This document shows, one piece after another, positions 43,880 to 55,401 of a DNA stretch of 64,000 nt (positions are counted from its first letter, which is position 1; each line of letters begins with the position of its first letter). Source of the stretch: Heterodera schachtii. Its lineage: Eukaryota > Nematoda > Chromadorea > Rhabditida > Heteroderidae. The position numbers were made by a program, and so were the translations under genes. The notes under the pieces are model-generated. The model was given only the letters and a program-made list of their open reading frames with translations. It made no database searches and was not told the origin of the DNA. The DNA is taken from assembly GCA_023374025.1 (NCBI GenBank), contig SIJG01000023.1:991382-1055381 (forward strand). The letters run 5' to 3'.

Positions 43880-46800
43880 ATGGATCTCACAAAGCTTGAA
43901 CCCTGTCTCAAAGAATATTACTTGAACTGTTACCCGTACGATCTCATTTTCAAATGGCTTTCATATTCGCATAGTGAGTGAATTTGGCATTTAGGCACTT
44001 TTATGGTTTTGATGGCTTAATGCTTTTTGTACGTAATACCCCTAAAAGTGCCGGCATTTATTTTCCTCTTTCGTATTGAGTAAATTTTCAGAGAACCGTG
44101 ACTATTTGTCGAAGAGGGAATTTGCTTTCATCATCAAGGGTTTAAAGCGTAATCCCTTTCTCCGTTTTCTTTCCTTTGTCGAACCCAAAGAATTTATTGT
44201 TCAATTACGCAAAACTCCTCCACATAAAATTGACCTTGGCGCTGTGTACAATCGTCCGGTAAAAATGCGTACAAAATCCGGCAAAATCGCTTATTTTTAT
44301 GTCCCAAATCAGCCGCGTGACCGCGAAAAAATTGGTGAATTTTTTCCCGTGGAAAGGGAACTCGTCTTTGACATCGATTTGAATGACTACGACACAATAC
44401 GACAATGTTGCAAGTATGTTTTTTGGTGGTTTAACTCTGTAAATCCGGAATTTACTGCATTTTTTTTACCGCATTCGAACGGACCATTTTCAGTTTTCAA
44501 GCCCAAAATTTTTACAAAAATTTGTTTTTTTTCAGGGATACAACTGTGTGCAAGAAGTGTTGGCGTTGGATCATAATTGCGGTTGATGTGCTGGAGCATC
44601 TTTTACGAAGTTTGTATTATATGCACATTTCTGTTTGCAACAAAAAAATTGACCAAAATTCAAAAATTTTCGGTTTTGTGTCAGTGGGTTCACCCTTTAA
44701 CACTTCAGGAATTAAACAAAAAAATCTCTTTAGGTTATAGTTTTTGAAATTTCTTTCCAAAGTTTTTACCGGCTTTCTAAACTTCCGATTTTAGCTCATT
44801 TTGGCTTCCAACATTTGCTTTGGGTCTTTTCCGGACGGCGTGGCATTCACTGTTGGGTGGCGGACAAAAAGGCACGCGCATTGAGCAGTCGCGGGCGTGA
44901 GGCGATCGTCAAATATTTGACATTTGTAAGTCATGCGACCTTGAAATCCACAGAAAACGTTTATTCAAATTTTGGGACAAAACAAATTTTTATTTTGGAT
45001 TTTTGACAAACTGCCACAATTTTCTCAAGTTGTATGTTAATTTATTTCATACATGCACAAGGGGTGCGCCAGTCAGACCCCCATACGTCGGACGTTTGGC
45101 GCAGGGGGGGTGCGCTAGGACCAATTTTTCTTACGTCGGCCCCTATTTTTCCCCGGCGACGACCTCTATTTTTTTTTTTGAGAAAAATTGAGAATTTCTA
45201 ACGAATTTTGCTAAATAGCCAAAATTTTCAGAAATTTCCCTCTTTTCCCCTTCGGTGCTCCCTCCTTCCCTCACAAACGACCTCCCCCCCCCCCCTTACG
45301 ACGCACGTGGGGGGGGGGGGGGGGGGGGTGCGCCAGGCCCATTACGACGCGGGGGGGGGGGGGGCGTTGGCGCACCCCTTGATCATGTATGATTTATTTC
45401 AAATGTCAGAACAAAGATGGCTCTTCAATCAACAAATACCGGGTGCACCCATTTGTGACGGAAGCGTACCGAAAAATCATGGAATCCGGCGATTTTGAGC
45501 AATTGATAATGGAACAGGGATGGTTGGACTCGGCCGACCAATGGAACTCCACAATCCTTGCCCATTGGGCCGACAAAAGTTTGGCTGAACTGCTCGACAA
45601 AGGCTTTTCAAAGTGTGCACATTTTTGGGTTTGGATTTGTTCGAAATTACTGGGATTTTAGTTAAGTCTCCGCCAATTTCGTACCAAGATTTTGCGTTTT
45701 GGTTCACTATTTTCGTTTTTATGACGAATTTGCGCCCATTGTTTAGCAAGGAATCCAATTTTTGGACTGGGTCTCAACCAGCTAATTTCTTACCAAGATT
45801 TTGGATTTTGTTTCAATTTTGTTCCGAATTCTCTCTAATTTCTTACAATTAGCAAAATCTCGAGAGTTCCGGCTCCGTTTTCTTACTAAGCCCCAACAAT
45901 TAATTTGATTTTCCAATTTTTAGGCTTCAAACGCCAAAATTGCGTTGGGAATCAATGAAACTCCGATTTGATGATGCAACGAGAATCAATGCGCGAGGGA
46001 TCAAACTGCCGCCGGTTCTCAATAAAAATTTTGATAAAATTGTAAAAAAAAAACGCAATTTTTTAGACACCTTCCGACGAAGCGAGACGCTTTTTCATTT
46101 CATTTGTCATGGAATTTGCTTATCCGAAACTCGACGCAAAAGTCACTGCTGGGTGAGTCGGTGGCAAATTTTTGAAAAAATGGAAAACGGTAAAAGCACT
46201 CATTCCGGACAATTCGGAATGCGGAATCGAAATTTTGAACGAAAAAATCGGAATTCAAATTTTTATTTTATTGCACAAAACTGCGTGGAAAATAACGTTG
46301 ATAACATTTATTCTATTCAATGCGTTTTAGTTAGTTTCGAGGGGTTATTTTTCAAAAAATCTCAAGAAAAAAAAATTTTATTTTTTTGAAAAATTTTTTT
46401 AAAATTAAAAAAATATTTGGGGCGGAAACAGCGGGGGAGGGGAATGAAGTGCCACCCATTTTGTTTGTTCATTTTTTTTTCGTTTTTTTTTGTGCACATT
46501 TAAATTCATTTTCAAGGCTCAACCATTTGCTGAAATCGCCCTTTTCTGTGCACCCACAAAATGGAAATGTTGCCGTTCCGTTGAGTGCCAAAGAAATCCG
46601 TGCCTTCGACCCGAATGTGGTGCCACGAATTGACAGATTGGTGGCACAAATTGCCTCGTTGCGAGAATCCAGCCAAGAAAACAAGGAGAATCAGCGTTCA
46701 ATTGGTAAAAAATTATCGGCAAATCACCAAAAGTGGATTTTATTAGAGTCCGGAATTTAGGGTTATCGGGCCCGGCTCGGGTTTAAAATTAGACAATTTT

Positions 46801-47286
46801 GGCTGGGCCCGCGCCGCTCTGTACAGAGAAAGCCTTTTAACCGCTCGGGCCCGGAATTCTTTCAAAATTTACGAGCCCAGGCTTGGGCGGTACGATTAAA
46901 AAAAACCTATTTGGCGCCGAGGCCGACCATTTTCAAGATATTATACAAAATCTTTATTACACTGCATTCCTTTTATTTGAAAAATTTATTTGTTTTAATT
47001 TTCGCCCATACATCGCCAAGTTTCATTTTGGCGAAAAACTCGCTAAAAAAACTTCAAACTTTTTTTAAAAAAAAAAAAAATTTTTTTTTGGCGGGGGGGA
47101 GCTGCTCCCGTATTATACATGGATGGACCAATGAAGCCCCCATTAAATTGTCCAGTTTTCTTTTAAATAAAATGTTTAAATTTTAAATTGCATTTTTTAG
47201 TTTATCGTCAAACATCTTTGGCTCCACACATTGCAGTGTTTGAACAATGGACTGCACAAATTCTCAATTCTGAAGGGCAAAAATGA
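43880..47286 (+). CDS. PRIM1: DNA primase small catalytic subunit (PRIM1/Pri1)
   Basis: Catalytic subunit of the polymerase alpha-primase complex, making RNA primers in the nucleus. Nine exons join in phase to 433 aa (human 420): 43880-43973, 44092-44413, 44536-44609, 44795-44925, 45410-45612, 45924-46041, 46067-46152, 46517-46704, 47201-47286. Visible family marks are REFAFIIKG, the IDLGAVYNRP block, the catalytic D-x-D in ELVFDIDLNDYD, the zinc-binding Cys set around QCCKDTTVCKKCW, SGRRGIHCWVAD, and the C-terminal NHLLKSPFSVHPQNG, FDPNVVP and YRQTSLAPHIAVFEQW. Intron 4 carries a 344-bp MITE. The acceptor of the last long exon is TTTTCAAG. The stop TGA is at 47284-47286, and the next gene begins about 210 bp downstream on the same strand. 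Confidence 0.95.
45048..45391. mobile_element. 344-bp hAT-like MITE (CATACAT family) in primase intron 4
   Basis: TIRs: CATACATGCACAAGGGGTGC at the left and CATACATGATCAAGGGGTGC from the right. Exact 8-bp target duplication ATTTATTT (45040-45047, 45392-45399). The interior has long G- and C-runs and repeated 'ttacgacg' blocks. The right end is only 18 bp from the exon 5 acceptor, so it forms most of the intron's branch/acceptor environment. Confidence 0.9.
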
Positions 47287-47490
47287 ACAGAGCAATAACA
47301 ACCAACAAACAATCATCTCATTATTGCCATTTTTGAACCCTTTTTAACTGTTTATTAAATAACTTAACATTTGATTATTTTGCCAATTCATTTTTACCAA
47401 GATTTGTTGTGTCTGACAACGGACCAATTACAAATTTTTATTTACTTTTTAAAATTTGTTTTACAGTTGGAATTTGAAAATGTTGTTTTT

Positions 47491-47495
47491 CACAG
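47491..47495 (+). promoter_or_regulatory. Probable trans-splice acceptor of the Nup205-like gene
   Basis: The sequence TTGTTTTTCACAG lies 4 bases before the ATG at 47500. It is a strong acceptor with no visible partner exon, and it is about 205 bp after the primase stop. That arrangement is typical of spliced-leader addition to a downstream operon gene in nematodes. The SL itself cannot be seen here. Confidence 0.5.
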
Positions 47496-47499
47496 GCAA

Positions 47500-50400
47500 A
47501 TGTCTGTTCCAAAACCGCGTCGATTCACTTATTTTGAGCGTCTGAAGTCCACTTTTAATGTCGTACATGACCAGGAAACCAAGGTAGTTCGATTTTTCTT
47601 TCTTTCTTTTTGTAACCGTCCTATTTCGCAGTGTTTGTGCGTCCATTTAAATTTTTGGTGAAATCCAAATTTTTGTACCATTATTTTTAATTGGTTTAAT
47701 AATTGCGCGTCTAAATTCGGGACAGGTTGACCCATTCGTCGTTCTCCTAGTAAATTTTTAAAAAAATGTATATTTAAAATTCGTTTTTGATAAATTTTTA
47801 AAATTTCCTACGGAGGTGATTCTAGGCGGAAATCAAATGTTTTTTCTAAATTTCACTAATTATGCCCTTTTTAATTCCTCATTTTTTGCACAGTTTCTTT
47901 GCGACAAATTGCTCTCATTCTTCGAAAATTGTTCCTCAACAAATGCCACCGCTGCTTCGTCGGACATTGTCGATTTCACTGACACATCGATGGAAAATGC
48001 CGTTGGCAATTTTTTGAAAAAACATGACGACTTTGTCAAGCAACTGTTGGGTCAGCAATGAAATGTTTTTTGGACATTTCAACCAAAGTGCGAATGATTT
48101 TTTATATTTGTTTAAATTCAGGCAAATATGTCCATTTTTCGGAGCGAGGGGAGTTCGATTTATTCGGAATTGAGGAAACAATGAAAAACAAAAACAGGGT
48201 AAGAAATTGAGTTAATTAAAACGTCATTTTGGCTCGGTTCACTCACCGCCGAAAGGTCACGCCGGGACAAAATGTCGACGGACATTACATCGCCGGATGG
48301 ACAAAATGTCAAAGCAGACAAAAAAATTTTTAGAAGTTTCAAAAAATTTTTGGTTTTAAACCTTATTGAAAAGATATATTACTGGAAACAAAAATTGTTA
48401 TATTTCTTAAACACTGGAAAAATTCACTGGAATTTATATTCCTTGAATTTTTGCATACGAATTTTTTCCGATTTCGTCTAGGTAACGAAAAATTTGTTTT
48501 TTTTCTTGGCATTTTTTTGTAATTTTTTTTTTTTGCTACGACGTTGTGGCTTGCATCCTTTTTGGTCTTTACTACTAGTTGATCCATCTACTGCCCACTT
48601 GGTCTATCATTTGAATTTTTTGAATATCTGGAATTTTATTTTACAATTAGTTTTTTAATATCCCACCCTAGCCACGCGTCAAAATTTTTTAAATAAATTT
48701 AAAAAACGCGAAATTTCAGCACAATGCAATGGTGAAAACGCTTGACCAACACTGTTACCAAGTGCTGTGTTTGTGCGCATTGTTCTGTCCGGTGGACATG
48801 CAAAAGGGCGTCATGGACGCACTGTTTGCCCATTTGTGCCGTATTCAACCGGACAGAGTGTTCCGACCCGTGGACCATGCACTTTGGACAGCACTTTTGC
48901 TGCTGATCAATCCGGTGAAGCTGAAACAGCAATGTAAGGCAATCAGGCCGAAATATCCATTTTTATGGCCAAGACATGGTATTGGAGACTTGAAAAAAAA
49001 ATTTTTTTTTTAAACCAAACTTGGTAACAAATTGAAAAATTTGGGAAAACATATTGGCGGGCGGCGGAGTGTAAACCCGGGTACATTTTATTCTTTCTCC
49101 TCGACGTTAAAGAAACAGAAATTCCAAAAAACAAAAATATTTCTAAGGTTTTTAAACAATGACTTTTAACAATTTCTAAGAAAGTTTCTTTTCGTTTTCG
49201 GCTTACAATATTCTTTCATATTTGTTTATCGGCATGAAATTGGGACCAAGATTTTTTTTTAATTTTTCAATTTGAGTGCTTCCTTGGCCTTTTCCCATGG
49301 TTACGGACTTTAACAACACTCAAATTTAGGTGATGGTTCTGTCGAAGTGTTCAACAATTTCATGGCGGTGTTGCGCCAGCCTTCCAAATGTGATGAGCCG
49401 GACAATTTTTGTTTGAAAGGCACCATTTCACTTGCTTTGGGTGTGGCAATAAAATACGCACGAAATTCGCTTGGTAAAAAAAAAAATTTTTTTTTTTTTT
49501 GCTTTTAAATTTTCCTCAAATTTTTCAGGCCTTGGCATTTCGCATGAACTTGACGAGATTGAGTTGGTCAACGACGGCATCAAAAACATGGCATTTGAAT
49601 ACATGCAGGCGTTCATTGTGAAGGCGCCGGCATTTTTTGAGTTCCCCTTTTCAATTGACGTGGTCGACTCGCTGATCAAAAATTTCATTTGCTATTTCCG
49701 TGACAAGGTGAGCAATTTGATTGTACAGTTTTACCATGGTATCGAAATGAGGATTTTTTTTGAATTTTTGCCAAAAATGGGATCCCGTTGGTTGAAAAAA
49801 TTGTCAATAAATTAAATTTTTAATTGGAAAATAAATTTAAAAAAGGTTTCACTGCCAACATATTTTACCAAAAAATTGCTAATAGTTAAAAAAATATTAT
49901 TTTTAATTAAACAAAAAATGCTTATCCGTTTACATCTAACAACTTACTCGGAACCCAAATTTTAGGGTCGGAAAAAGTCGTTTGCAGGCACCCGGATTAG
50001 AACTTTTAGGGCCATTTTTTGTTGCATGACACGTGGTCTATTGGTCCTTCCTGCGTGGTGTCGCTTGGGAGTTCGAATCTGCGTGCCTGTAAACATTTTT
50101 TCGACTCTCAAACATTCGAATTCGAGTTTTGATCGAAATACAGTTTTAAAAATTTATAATTTTAGCTTGTCGAAATGTGCAACCTTTGTGAGGAGGAACT
50201 GTACTCGTTGCTGATGCAACAAGACAAAACGGCGCACCAACAAATGGCGGACGACGGCGCATCAATGCCATGGCAAAACCATCATTCTCATCATCATCAT
50301 TATTATTCGCCATCGTCGCCGTCGAAGAAAGCGGTGCCAAACTTTGCCAATTTGCACTTCAAAACATTCCTTGAACTGATCGCCACACTTTATGAGCGTG

Positions 50401-50635
50401 AAACAGAGCAAATTGTTCGATGTTCGCGTGAATTTACGGACCCTAATTGCGTAAGTTTTTGGATGTTTTCAAATTTTAAACATTTTTTTTGATTTTTCAG
50501 GAAGGATTGTACGACTTTGTGTTCCGGAATCGAGCAATCTCGGCACCTTCACTTAAAATTGCCTATTTGTCAATGCTCACTTCGCTGTGCAAAAGTGCCG
50601 AATCGGCGGACGCTTTCTTTAATTTTTTCAAATAA
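47500..50635 (+). CDS. Short nuclear pore inner-ring protein Nup205-like
   Basis: Eight exons join in phase to 424 aa: 47500-47583, 47894-48050, 48122-48198, 48720-48933, 49330-49473, 49529-49707, 50166-50450, 50501-50635. The protein is helical throughout. It resembles the N-terminal third of Nup205/Nup192: the LKGTISLALGVAIKYA helix, an acidic FEYMQAF block, FPFSIDVVDSLIKNFICYFRD, and the later LHFKTFLELIATLYER region, with an inserted His-rich stretch (HHSHHHHYY) in exon 7. Full-length Nup205 proteins are near 2000 aa and no continuation is found before the next gene, so this is either a truncated or split copy or a distant short relative. Upstream spacing to primase (about 210 bp) suggests an operon. 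Family assignment is moderate. Confidence 0.6.
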
Positions 50636-50795
50636 TTTTTCTTTTGTTTTTTAATAATTGGTTTTTTTTCTTTAATTTTATTTTCCTTTCATGCCCATTT
50701 ATGTCATTGATTTGATCATTTCGCAATATTTTCGATCATTTTTCGTTAAAATTTTCACATTTTTCAACGAAAAGGCATAGCAAAAGCTACCCAAA

Positions 50796-52740
50796 ATGTG
50801 CTCCAAACCGACGAATGTTTTCCTCTTCAAACGCCTCGTCAGCCCCGTCCAAATTTGCTGCCGTTCAATAAAAGGCGGCGGTTTGGTCCATCCGGTGACC
50901 GGCAAAAATCCGCCAACGCTTGAGGAATTCGACCCGTAAAAACACAATTTTAATTGCTATAATTGAAAGCGATTTGTTTTTCAGTTTGAACCCCGGCGAG
51001 TGGCAGTTGGGGGTGAGTTCTCTCACTTAACAATTTCGAGTGCATAATTAAATTTGACCAAAGTCTTAAATTTGAACGGGTCAACAAGGGCGTAGCCAGA
51101 GCCTTGGCTTCAGGGGGGCTGAAGTCAAAATTCGATTTTTAGGGGTGTATTTTTGCTTTTTTCAGTCGATTTTTAGGGGTGTATTTTTTCTTTTTGGAAA
51201 CCCCTAATTAAGGTGTGTATTTTAAAAAATTTTCGCCAAAAAATTATTATTTTTTGCCATTTTGGCCTCCATTTTTCGAAAATATGTTAAACTGGTGGGT
51301 CCAGCGGTGCCGATAGGCGCCGCCGGGAAAATTTTTGAATATTTTAATGCAAATGTGTTAAGAAAACATACATATACAAGGGGTGTCTCAGACCAAGGCC
51401 CATACGACGGACGATTTTGACAGGGGGGGTGTCTCGGGACCGATTTTCCATACGAAGGTCCAAATTTTTCTCCAGCGACGACCTTTTTTTTTTTTTTTTT
51501 GCTTTTCAAAAACCATTTTTTTCGGCGCGCTTTTTCCAAAAAAACTTTTCGGGAACAGGGGGGCCGGCGGTGCCGACAGGCGCCGCCGGGAAAAATTTTG
51601 TATTTTTTTATGCCATTTGTTAACAGATTTTCACCAAAAATAGCCAATTTTTGCCATTTTAAGCCAATTTTTTTAAGAGGAATTGCGATTTTTGGTGTCC
51701 GGCGGTGCCGCTAGGCGCCGCCGGGAAATTTTTTTAAAATTTTGTATAGATTTTGCTAAGGAAATTGTGCAAATTTTAAATACCCCCCTTCGTTAACACC
51801 TCCCTCCACGACGGCCCCCTCCCTCTTTTACAGCCGCCCCCCTTACGACGAACGATGGGGGGGTGTCCGAGGCCTCTTACGACGAGGGGGGGGTGTCTCG
51901 AGACACCCCTTGTATATGTATGTAAGAAAATTGCTTAAAATTTACAGAAAATTTTAAATTTTTTGGGTTTCGGGGGGGGGGGGGCTTTAGCCCCCTCACC
52001 CCCCCCCCCCCTTGCCTACGCCCTTGCGGGTCAATACAAAAAGCACACATATTTTACAAAAACAAAGCTTAGCCTAAAGCGACGAAGCCTCTAGGCCAAA
52101 CCTAAGAAAACGAGTTGTCTTTTAATGAGTTGCTGACACCATTTGACAAAAAAAATAAAAGAAATTTTCCAACATTTCAAAACTTTATTCTAAACGACAA
52201 AGCCATAATTAGTGAGGAATAATCCATGTTTCTTGGTGTTTGAACCCTTAAAGCCTTTAACAGTGTTGTGTACTGTGTTGTGTCATTACCACAAACATTT
52301 TCTACCTTATTTTTATTTCATCTTTTTTTTTCTACAGGCCTATGGTAAAATTTTGCCTCGTCTCCCGGAGGGCACGCGTTGTGGCGGTTTGGTGATGGGC
52401 AAATACGGCCTGTACAATCCGAAGGTGCGCGCGCTGCAGGAGGAATGCTATGTGAGACACAAATTTTCAAATTTTGGCATGTTTTGCCATTTCAATTATT
52501 TAAACACGATGGATCCAATTAATCCGATCAAATCCATTCATTTGGCAGCCAAAAATGATGGCCGGCGTGCCGACGGAGCGCGTCAACCGAACCCAGGAGA
52601 TCACCTTCCAAATGTGCAAGTGGATGGTGATCGTGTCCGTGTTCATCACTGCGCACAACTTTGCCATGATGTTGTACGGGACCAAGGAGAAGCCGTTGTG
52701 GCCCTACACGCTGTTCATGGAGAAGAGTGACGGAGCATAA
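50796..52740 (+). CDS. Small single-pass membrane protein with mtACP-like mitochondrial presequence
   Basis: Four exons (50796-50935, 50985-51012, 52338-52451, 52549-52740) join in phase to 157 aa. The N-terminus (SKPTNVFLFKRLVSP) is nearly identical in protein and DNA to exon 1 of the mtACP gene at 43165-43371 and looks like a mitochondrial import presequence. The rest reads LPEGTRCGGLVMGKYGLYNP, VNRTQEITFQMCKWMVIVSV and FITAHNFAMMLYGTKEKPLW: a polar N-terminal part, one membrane span, then a short tail. That layout suits an inner-membrane respiratory-chain accessory subunit, but I do not recognise the family. Intron 2 (51013-52337) is enlarged by a nested MITE pair. Confidence 0.75.
51085..52026. 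mobile_element. hAT-like MITE, CAAGGGCGTAG family copy 3, carrying a nested insertion
   Basis: Same TIRs as the elements at 4790 and 5964 (CAAGGGCGTAGCCAG / CAAGGGCGTAGGCAA). Exact 8-bp target duplication CGGGTCAA (51077-51084, 52027-52034). Its body is split by the 556-bp element at 51367-51922. Removing that leaves about 380 bp, the length of the other copies. Confidence 0.92.
51367..51922. mobile_element. 556-bp CATACAT-family MITE nested in another MITE
   Basis: A long near-perfect TIR starts CATACATATACAAGGGGTGT at both ends. Exact 8-bp target duplication TAAGAAAA (51359-51366, 51923-51930), which lies within the host MITE. The interior has three copies of 'ggcggtgccg..aggcgccgccggg', C/G-runs and 'ttacgacga' blocks shared with 45048-45391 and 23688-24189. 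Confidence 0.92.
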
Positions 52741-53150
52741 AGAAGCTCTTTCGATGACACATTGTTTTTGTGTGTGTGTGTGTTAGGTGTAAACAAATAT
52801 TTTCATGTTTTATGGGATGAAAAATGTTAGTATGCATTGCGTGCGGAAAGTTGAAAAGCATCACCTCGCGGGTTTTGAGTCGGAATTTTCCGAAATTCGG
52901 CCGAAAACTTAGGCCAAGGCATCAAAAAAAACAGAAATTTAATTCGAAAATCAGAGATTAACTCCGAGAGTTGAAACCGACCCCCCCCCCCCCCCCCCTA
53001 ATAAACAGATAAATTCCACAAAGCCCGGGAAATTATTTTGTCGATTAGGAGAAATCCTAAAAAACTGGTTTTTCAGTCCACTTAATTACCTAATTAGGTA
53101 TTTAATTATTACGGTGTTTTTGTCAAATTGTGCTATTATTTGGACAGCAG
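52741..53150. other. Spacer, no gene seen
   Basis: Includes a tg microsatellite (52770-52784) and a C-run (52981-52998). Confidence 0.4.
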
Positions 53151-53242
53151 AAATTGGACACGGATGAGAAGGGCTTTCTGACGACCAACGATTTTGAACA
53201 GTTTTTCGCCTGCCAACAGAAGCCAATGATTTTTGTCAGTTG
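53151..53242 (+). CDS. Orphan exon with EF-hand-like loop
   Basis: After an acceptor (TTTGGACAG) the frame reads QKLDTDEKGFLTTNDFEQFF, then ACQQKPMIFVS and TGA. D-T-D-E-K-G-F-L-T-T-N-D-F fits an EF-hand calcium loop. I found no upstream exon, so it may be the last exon of a gene lost to transposons, or an alternative 3' exon. It overlaps no other model. Confidence 0.35.
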
Positions 53243-53445
53243 ACTAACTCAACTGACGAAACAGAAGCAAATTGGATTTCGATTTCAGGAAATCACAAAA
53301 ATTTATTCCTAAGATATACAACAGTCACAAATCAATATTGATCAGTGATCATTCAAACAAAAAACAACAATTTCTATGAGCACGTCAATAATTACTCCAT
53401 AATTCAAATTGATCGATCATTTTCTCCGGCAAATCATTCATTCAT

Positions 53446-54875
53446 TCACTGTTCCTGCTGATCACTTGGGCCAGGAGTTTCGTCGAAAAGCCTAAAAATT
53501 GGAAAAACAATCAATTTCAATTTGTGAAAAAGCACATTTGCTTTCATCTCGCGCAATTGGATGACGGACCAACAGAAAACGATAGCTAATTGAAGTTCTT
53601 TTCAATGCCAATTGTTCCTGAGTAAATTCATTGGTCAGCGCAAAGGGCACAACAGAGGTATCGACAGACGATGGTCGAACATAAATAGACACGATGAAAT
53701 TGACGGAGGAAGAAGCCGAGGAAAAAGCCTAAAATGTGGGAAAATTGATTAAAGAAATACAAAATGGGAAATGAAAGCACCGTTTTGAATGGTTCAATCT
53801 TCGACGACCAATTCACACCATCCATGTACAACGAGCATTTCAACAACTTTGGCACATTGTCGGGACGGGGAGTGAAAAGCCATTTGGCCAATGCTTGTCC
53901 ATCCGATGCCATGGCACTGTCAGCGCATGGAAATTCGGCGAAGAAACTATCATGGAAGGCATTGAAAAAGCGAAGCGATGGACAGTCGTTGAGAATTGAC
54001 GGGGCCAATTGTCGCAAAAGGTAGAAACATGTAGAGGGCAACCGCAAGCCATGAATGTTTTTTCCGAGCAATGACCAAATGTTGGTGACTAGCTTCTCAA
54101 AAATATAGCTTTTTGAGCTATCCATGGCCACAAAATGGCTAAAATGAGGGAAAAATTGATTAAAAATATGTAAAATGCCTAAAAAATCAAATATTAGTAA
54201 GTACCGCTTTAAGCGCTTCCTCTTTCCATTTTTTGTCAGCTCAAAGGGCCCAACGAAGGTATCGACAGACGTCGGACGAACCCAAATGGAAATGATGAAG
54301 CTGGCGGGTGCCAAAGCACATAAAAATGGCTAAAATGAGGCAAAAAAATGAAGGAAAATTGATTAAGAAATACAAAATGATAATTGAATGTCATTTTTAG
54401 GTTGGGAGAAAAGAAACGAAAAATCAAAAATTCACAACTTTTTTGGTTGAGTTGGCCCAATTTGGGCATAAAATTTTTAAACGAACCCCAAAAAAAGCAA
54501 AAAATCCAAATACATGAATTTGTAAGCACCTTTTTAATGGCTTTAATCCGCGACGCCAAATTCCCATGATTGGTGTTCAACCAGCATCTCAGTACTTTTG
54601 ACACATTGTCCGGACGAGGCGTGAAAAGCCATTTTGCCACCGCTTGTCCGCTCGAAGTATTGGCACTGTCATCGCATGGGAATTCGGTGAAGAATCCGCC
54701 ACGACAGGCATTGAAAATGCGAAGCGATGGACAGTCGTTGAGGAGTGATGGGAAGAATTGTCGCAAACGGCGGAAAAATCCGACGGAAAATTCTATGCAA
54801 TGAAGGATTTTTTTTGATCAATTAAAATTGAACATTGGGCTTTATTGTTTCTGCCATCTTTTCCTCTGCTTCATT
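53446..54875 (-). pseudogene. F-box-like family copy B: internally duplicated, F-box lost
   Basis: Read on the minus strand: a remnant of the family's first exon near 54873-54845 (the EAE.KMA frame), then directly the middle domain (54790-54530: RRLRQFFPSLLNDCPSLRIF, AKWLFTPRPDNVSKVL). Next come the start of the C-terminal module (54330-54240), a second middle domain (54110-53790: LLGKNIHGLRLPSTCFYLLR, AKWLFTPRPDNVPKLL), a second C-terminal module (53735-53540: QEQLALKR, LLVRHPIARDESK) and the tail exon (53492-53446: LFDETPGPSDQQEQ). The F-box segment is missing and the KWAKWE block is truncated. The pieces do not join into one frame, so it is a degenerate tandem copy. Confidence 0.7.
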
Positions 54876-55086
54876 TTGAAATATATAAAAAATTCACCTC
54901 CAAAATTTATTTTATTTATTTTTCTTGCCAAGAATTTTTGATTTTTAAAATTATAATTATGTATCTCATTTCTATTTCTAGCACCTATTTTGAGGTTTTT
55001 TAGAATCAAGGAGAAAACATACGTTTTCTTGAAGCCTTTTTTCGAATCCCTTTATTTTTTATACTTTTTTCAATTTTTGTGCATTT
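54876..55086. other. Spacer before the Ty3/gypsy element
   Basis: AT-rich; ends with the 5-bp target duplication cattt (55082-55086). Confidence 0.5.
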
Positions 55087-55380
55087 TGTTAGGTGTGACC
55101 AAAGAACACCGTGTTTGTTCTCTCACTTAGCAGTGCATATCTTTTATTCTCTATTTCTCTCACTTTATGCACTCTCTTCTTATTGTTAATCAATTCCTTC
55201 TCTGCCCCATTTTTGATTGTTATTTAATCCATGTCCTTTCCCTTCTCTCGGCTTTCGTCTTGTCATTTTCACTATTATTGTGCATTTCTCCTCCGACCAT
55301 TTTCTGCTGTTTTCTCCAATAAAATATTTGCAAATTCACCGTCCACAATTTAAATTTTTATTTGTTGTAAATACACAACA
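55087..55380 (+). repeat. 5' LTR of the Ty3/gypsy element
   Basis: 294 bp, identical by eye to 59894-60187. It contains AATAAA (ccaataaaatatttg) near its 3' part as a polyadenylation signal. Confidence 0.97.
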
Positions 55381-55383
55381 AAT

Positions 55384-55401
55384 TTGGCGCAGTCAGCCAA
55401 C
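55384..55401 (+). promoter_or_regulatory. Candidate primer-binding site of the Ty3/gypsy element
   Basis: A few bases after the LTR the sequence reads TTGGCGCAGTCAGCC. TGGCGCAGTC resembles the tRNA-Ser type binding site of some insect gypsy elements; the match is from memory. Confidence 0.5.
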
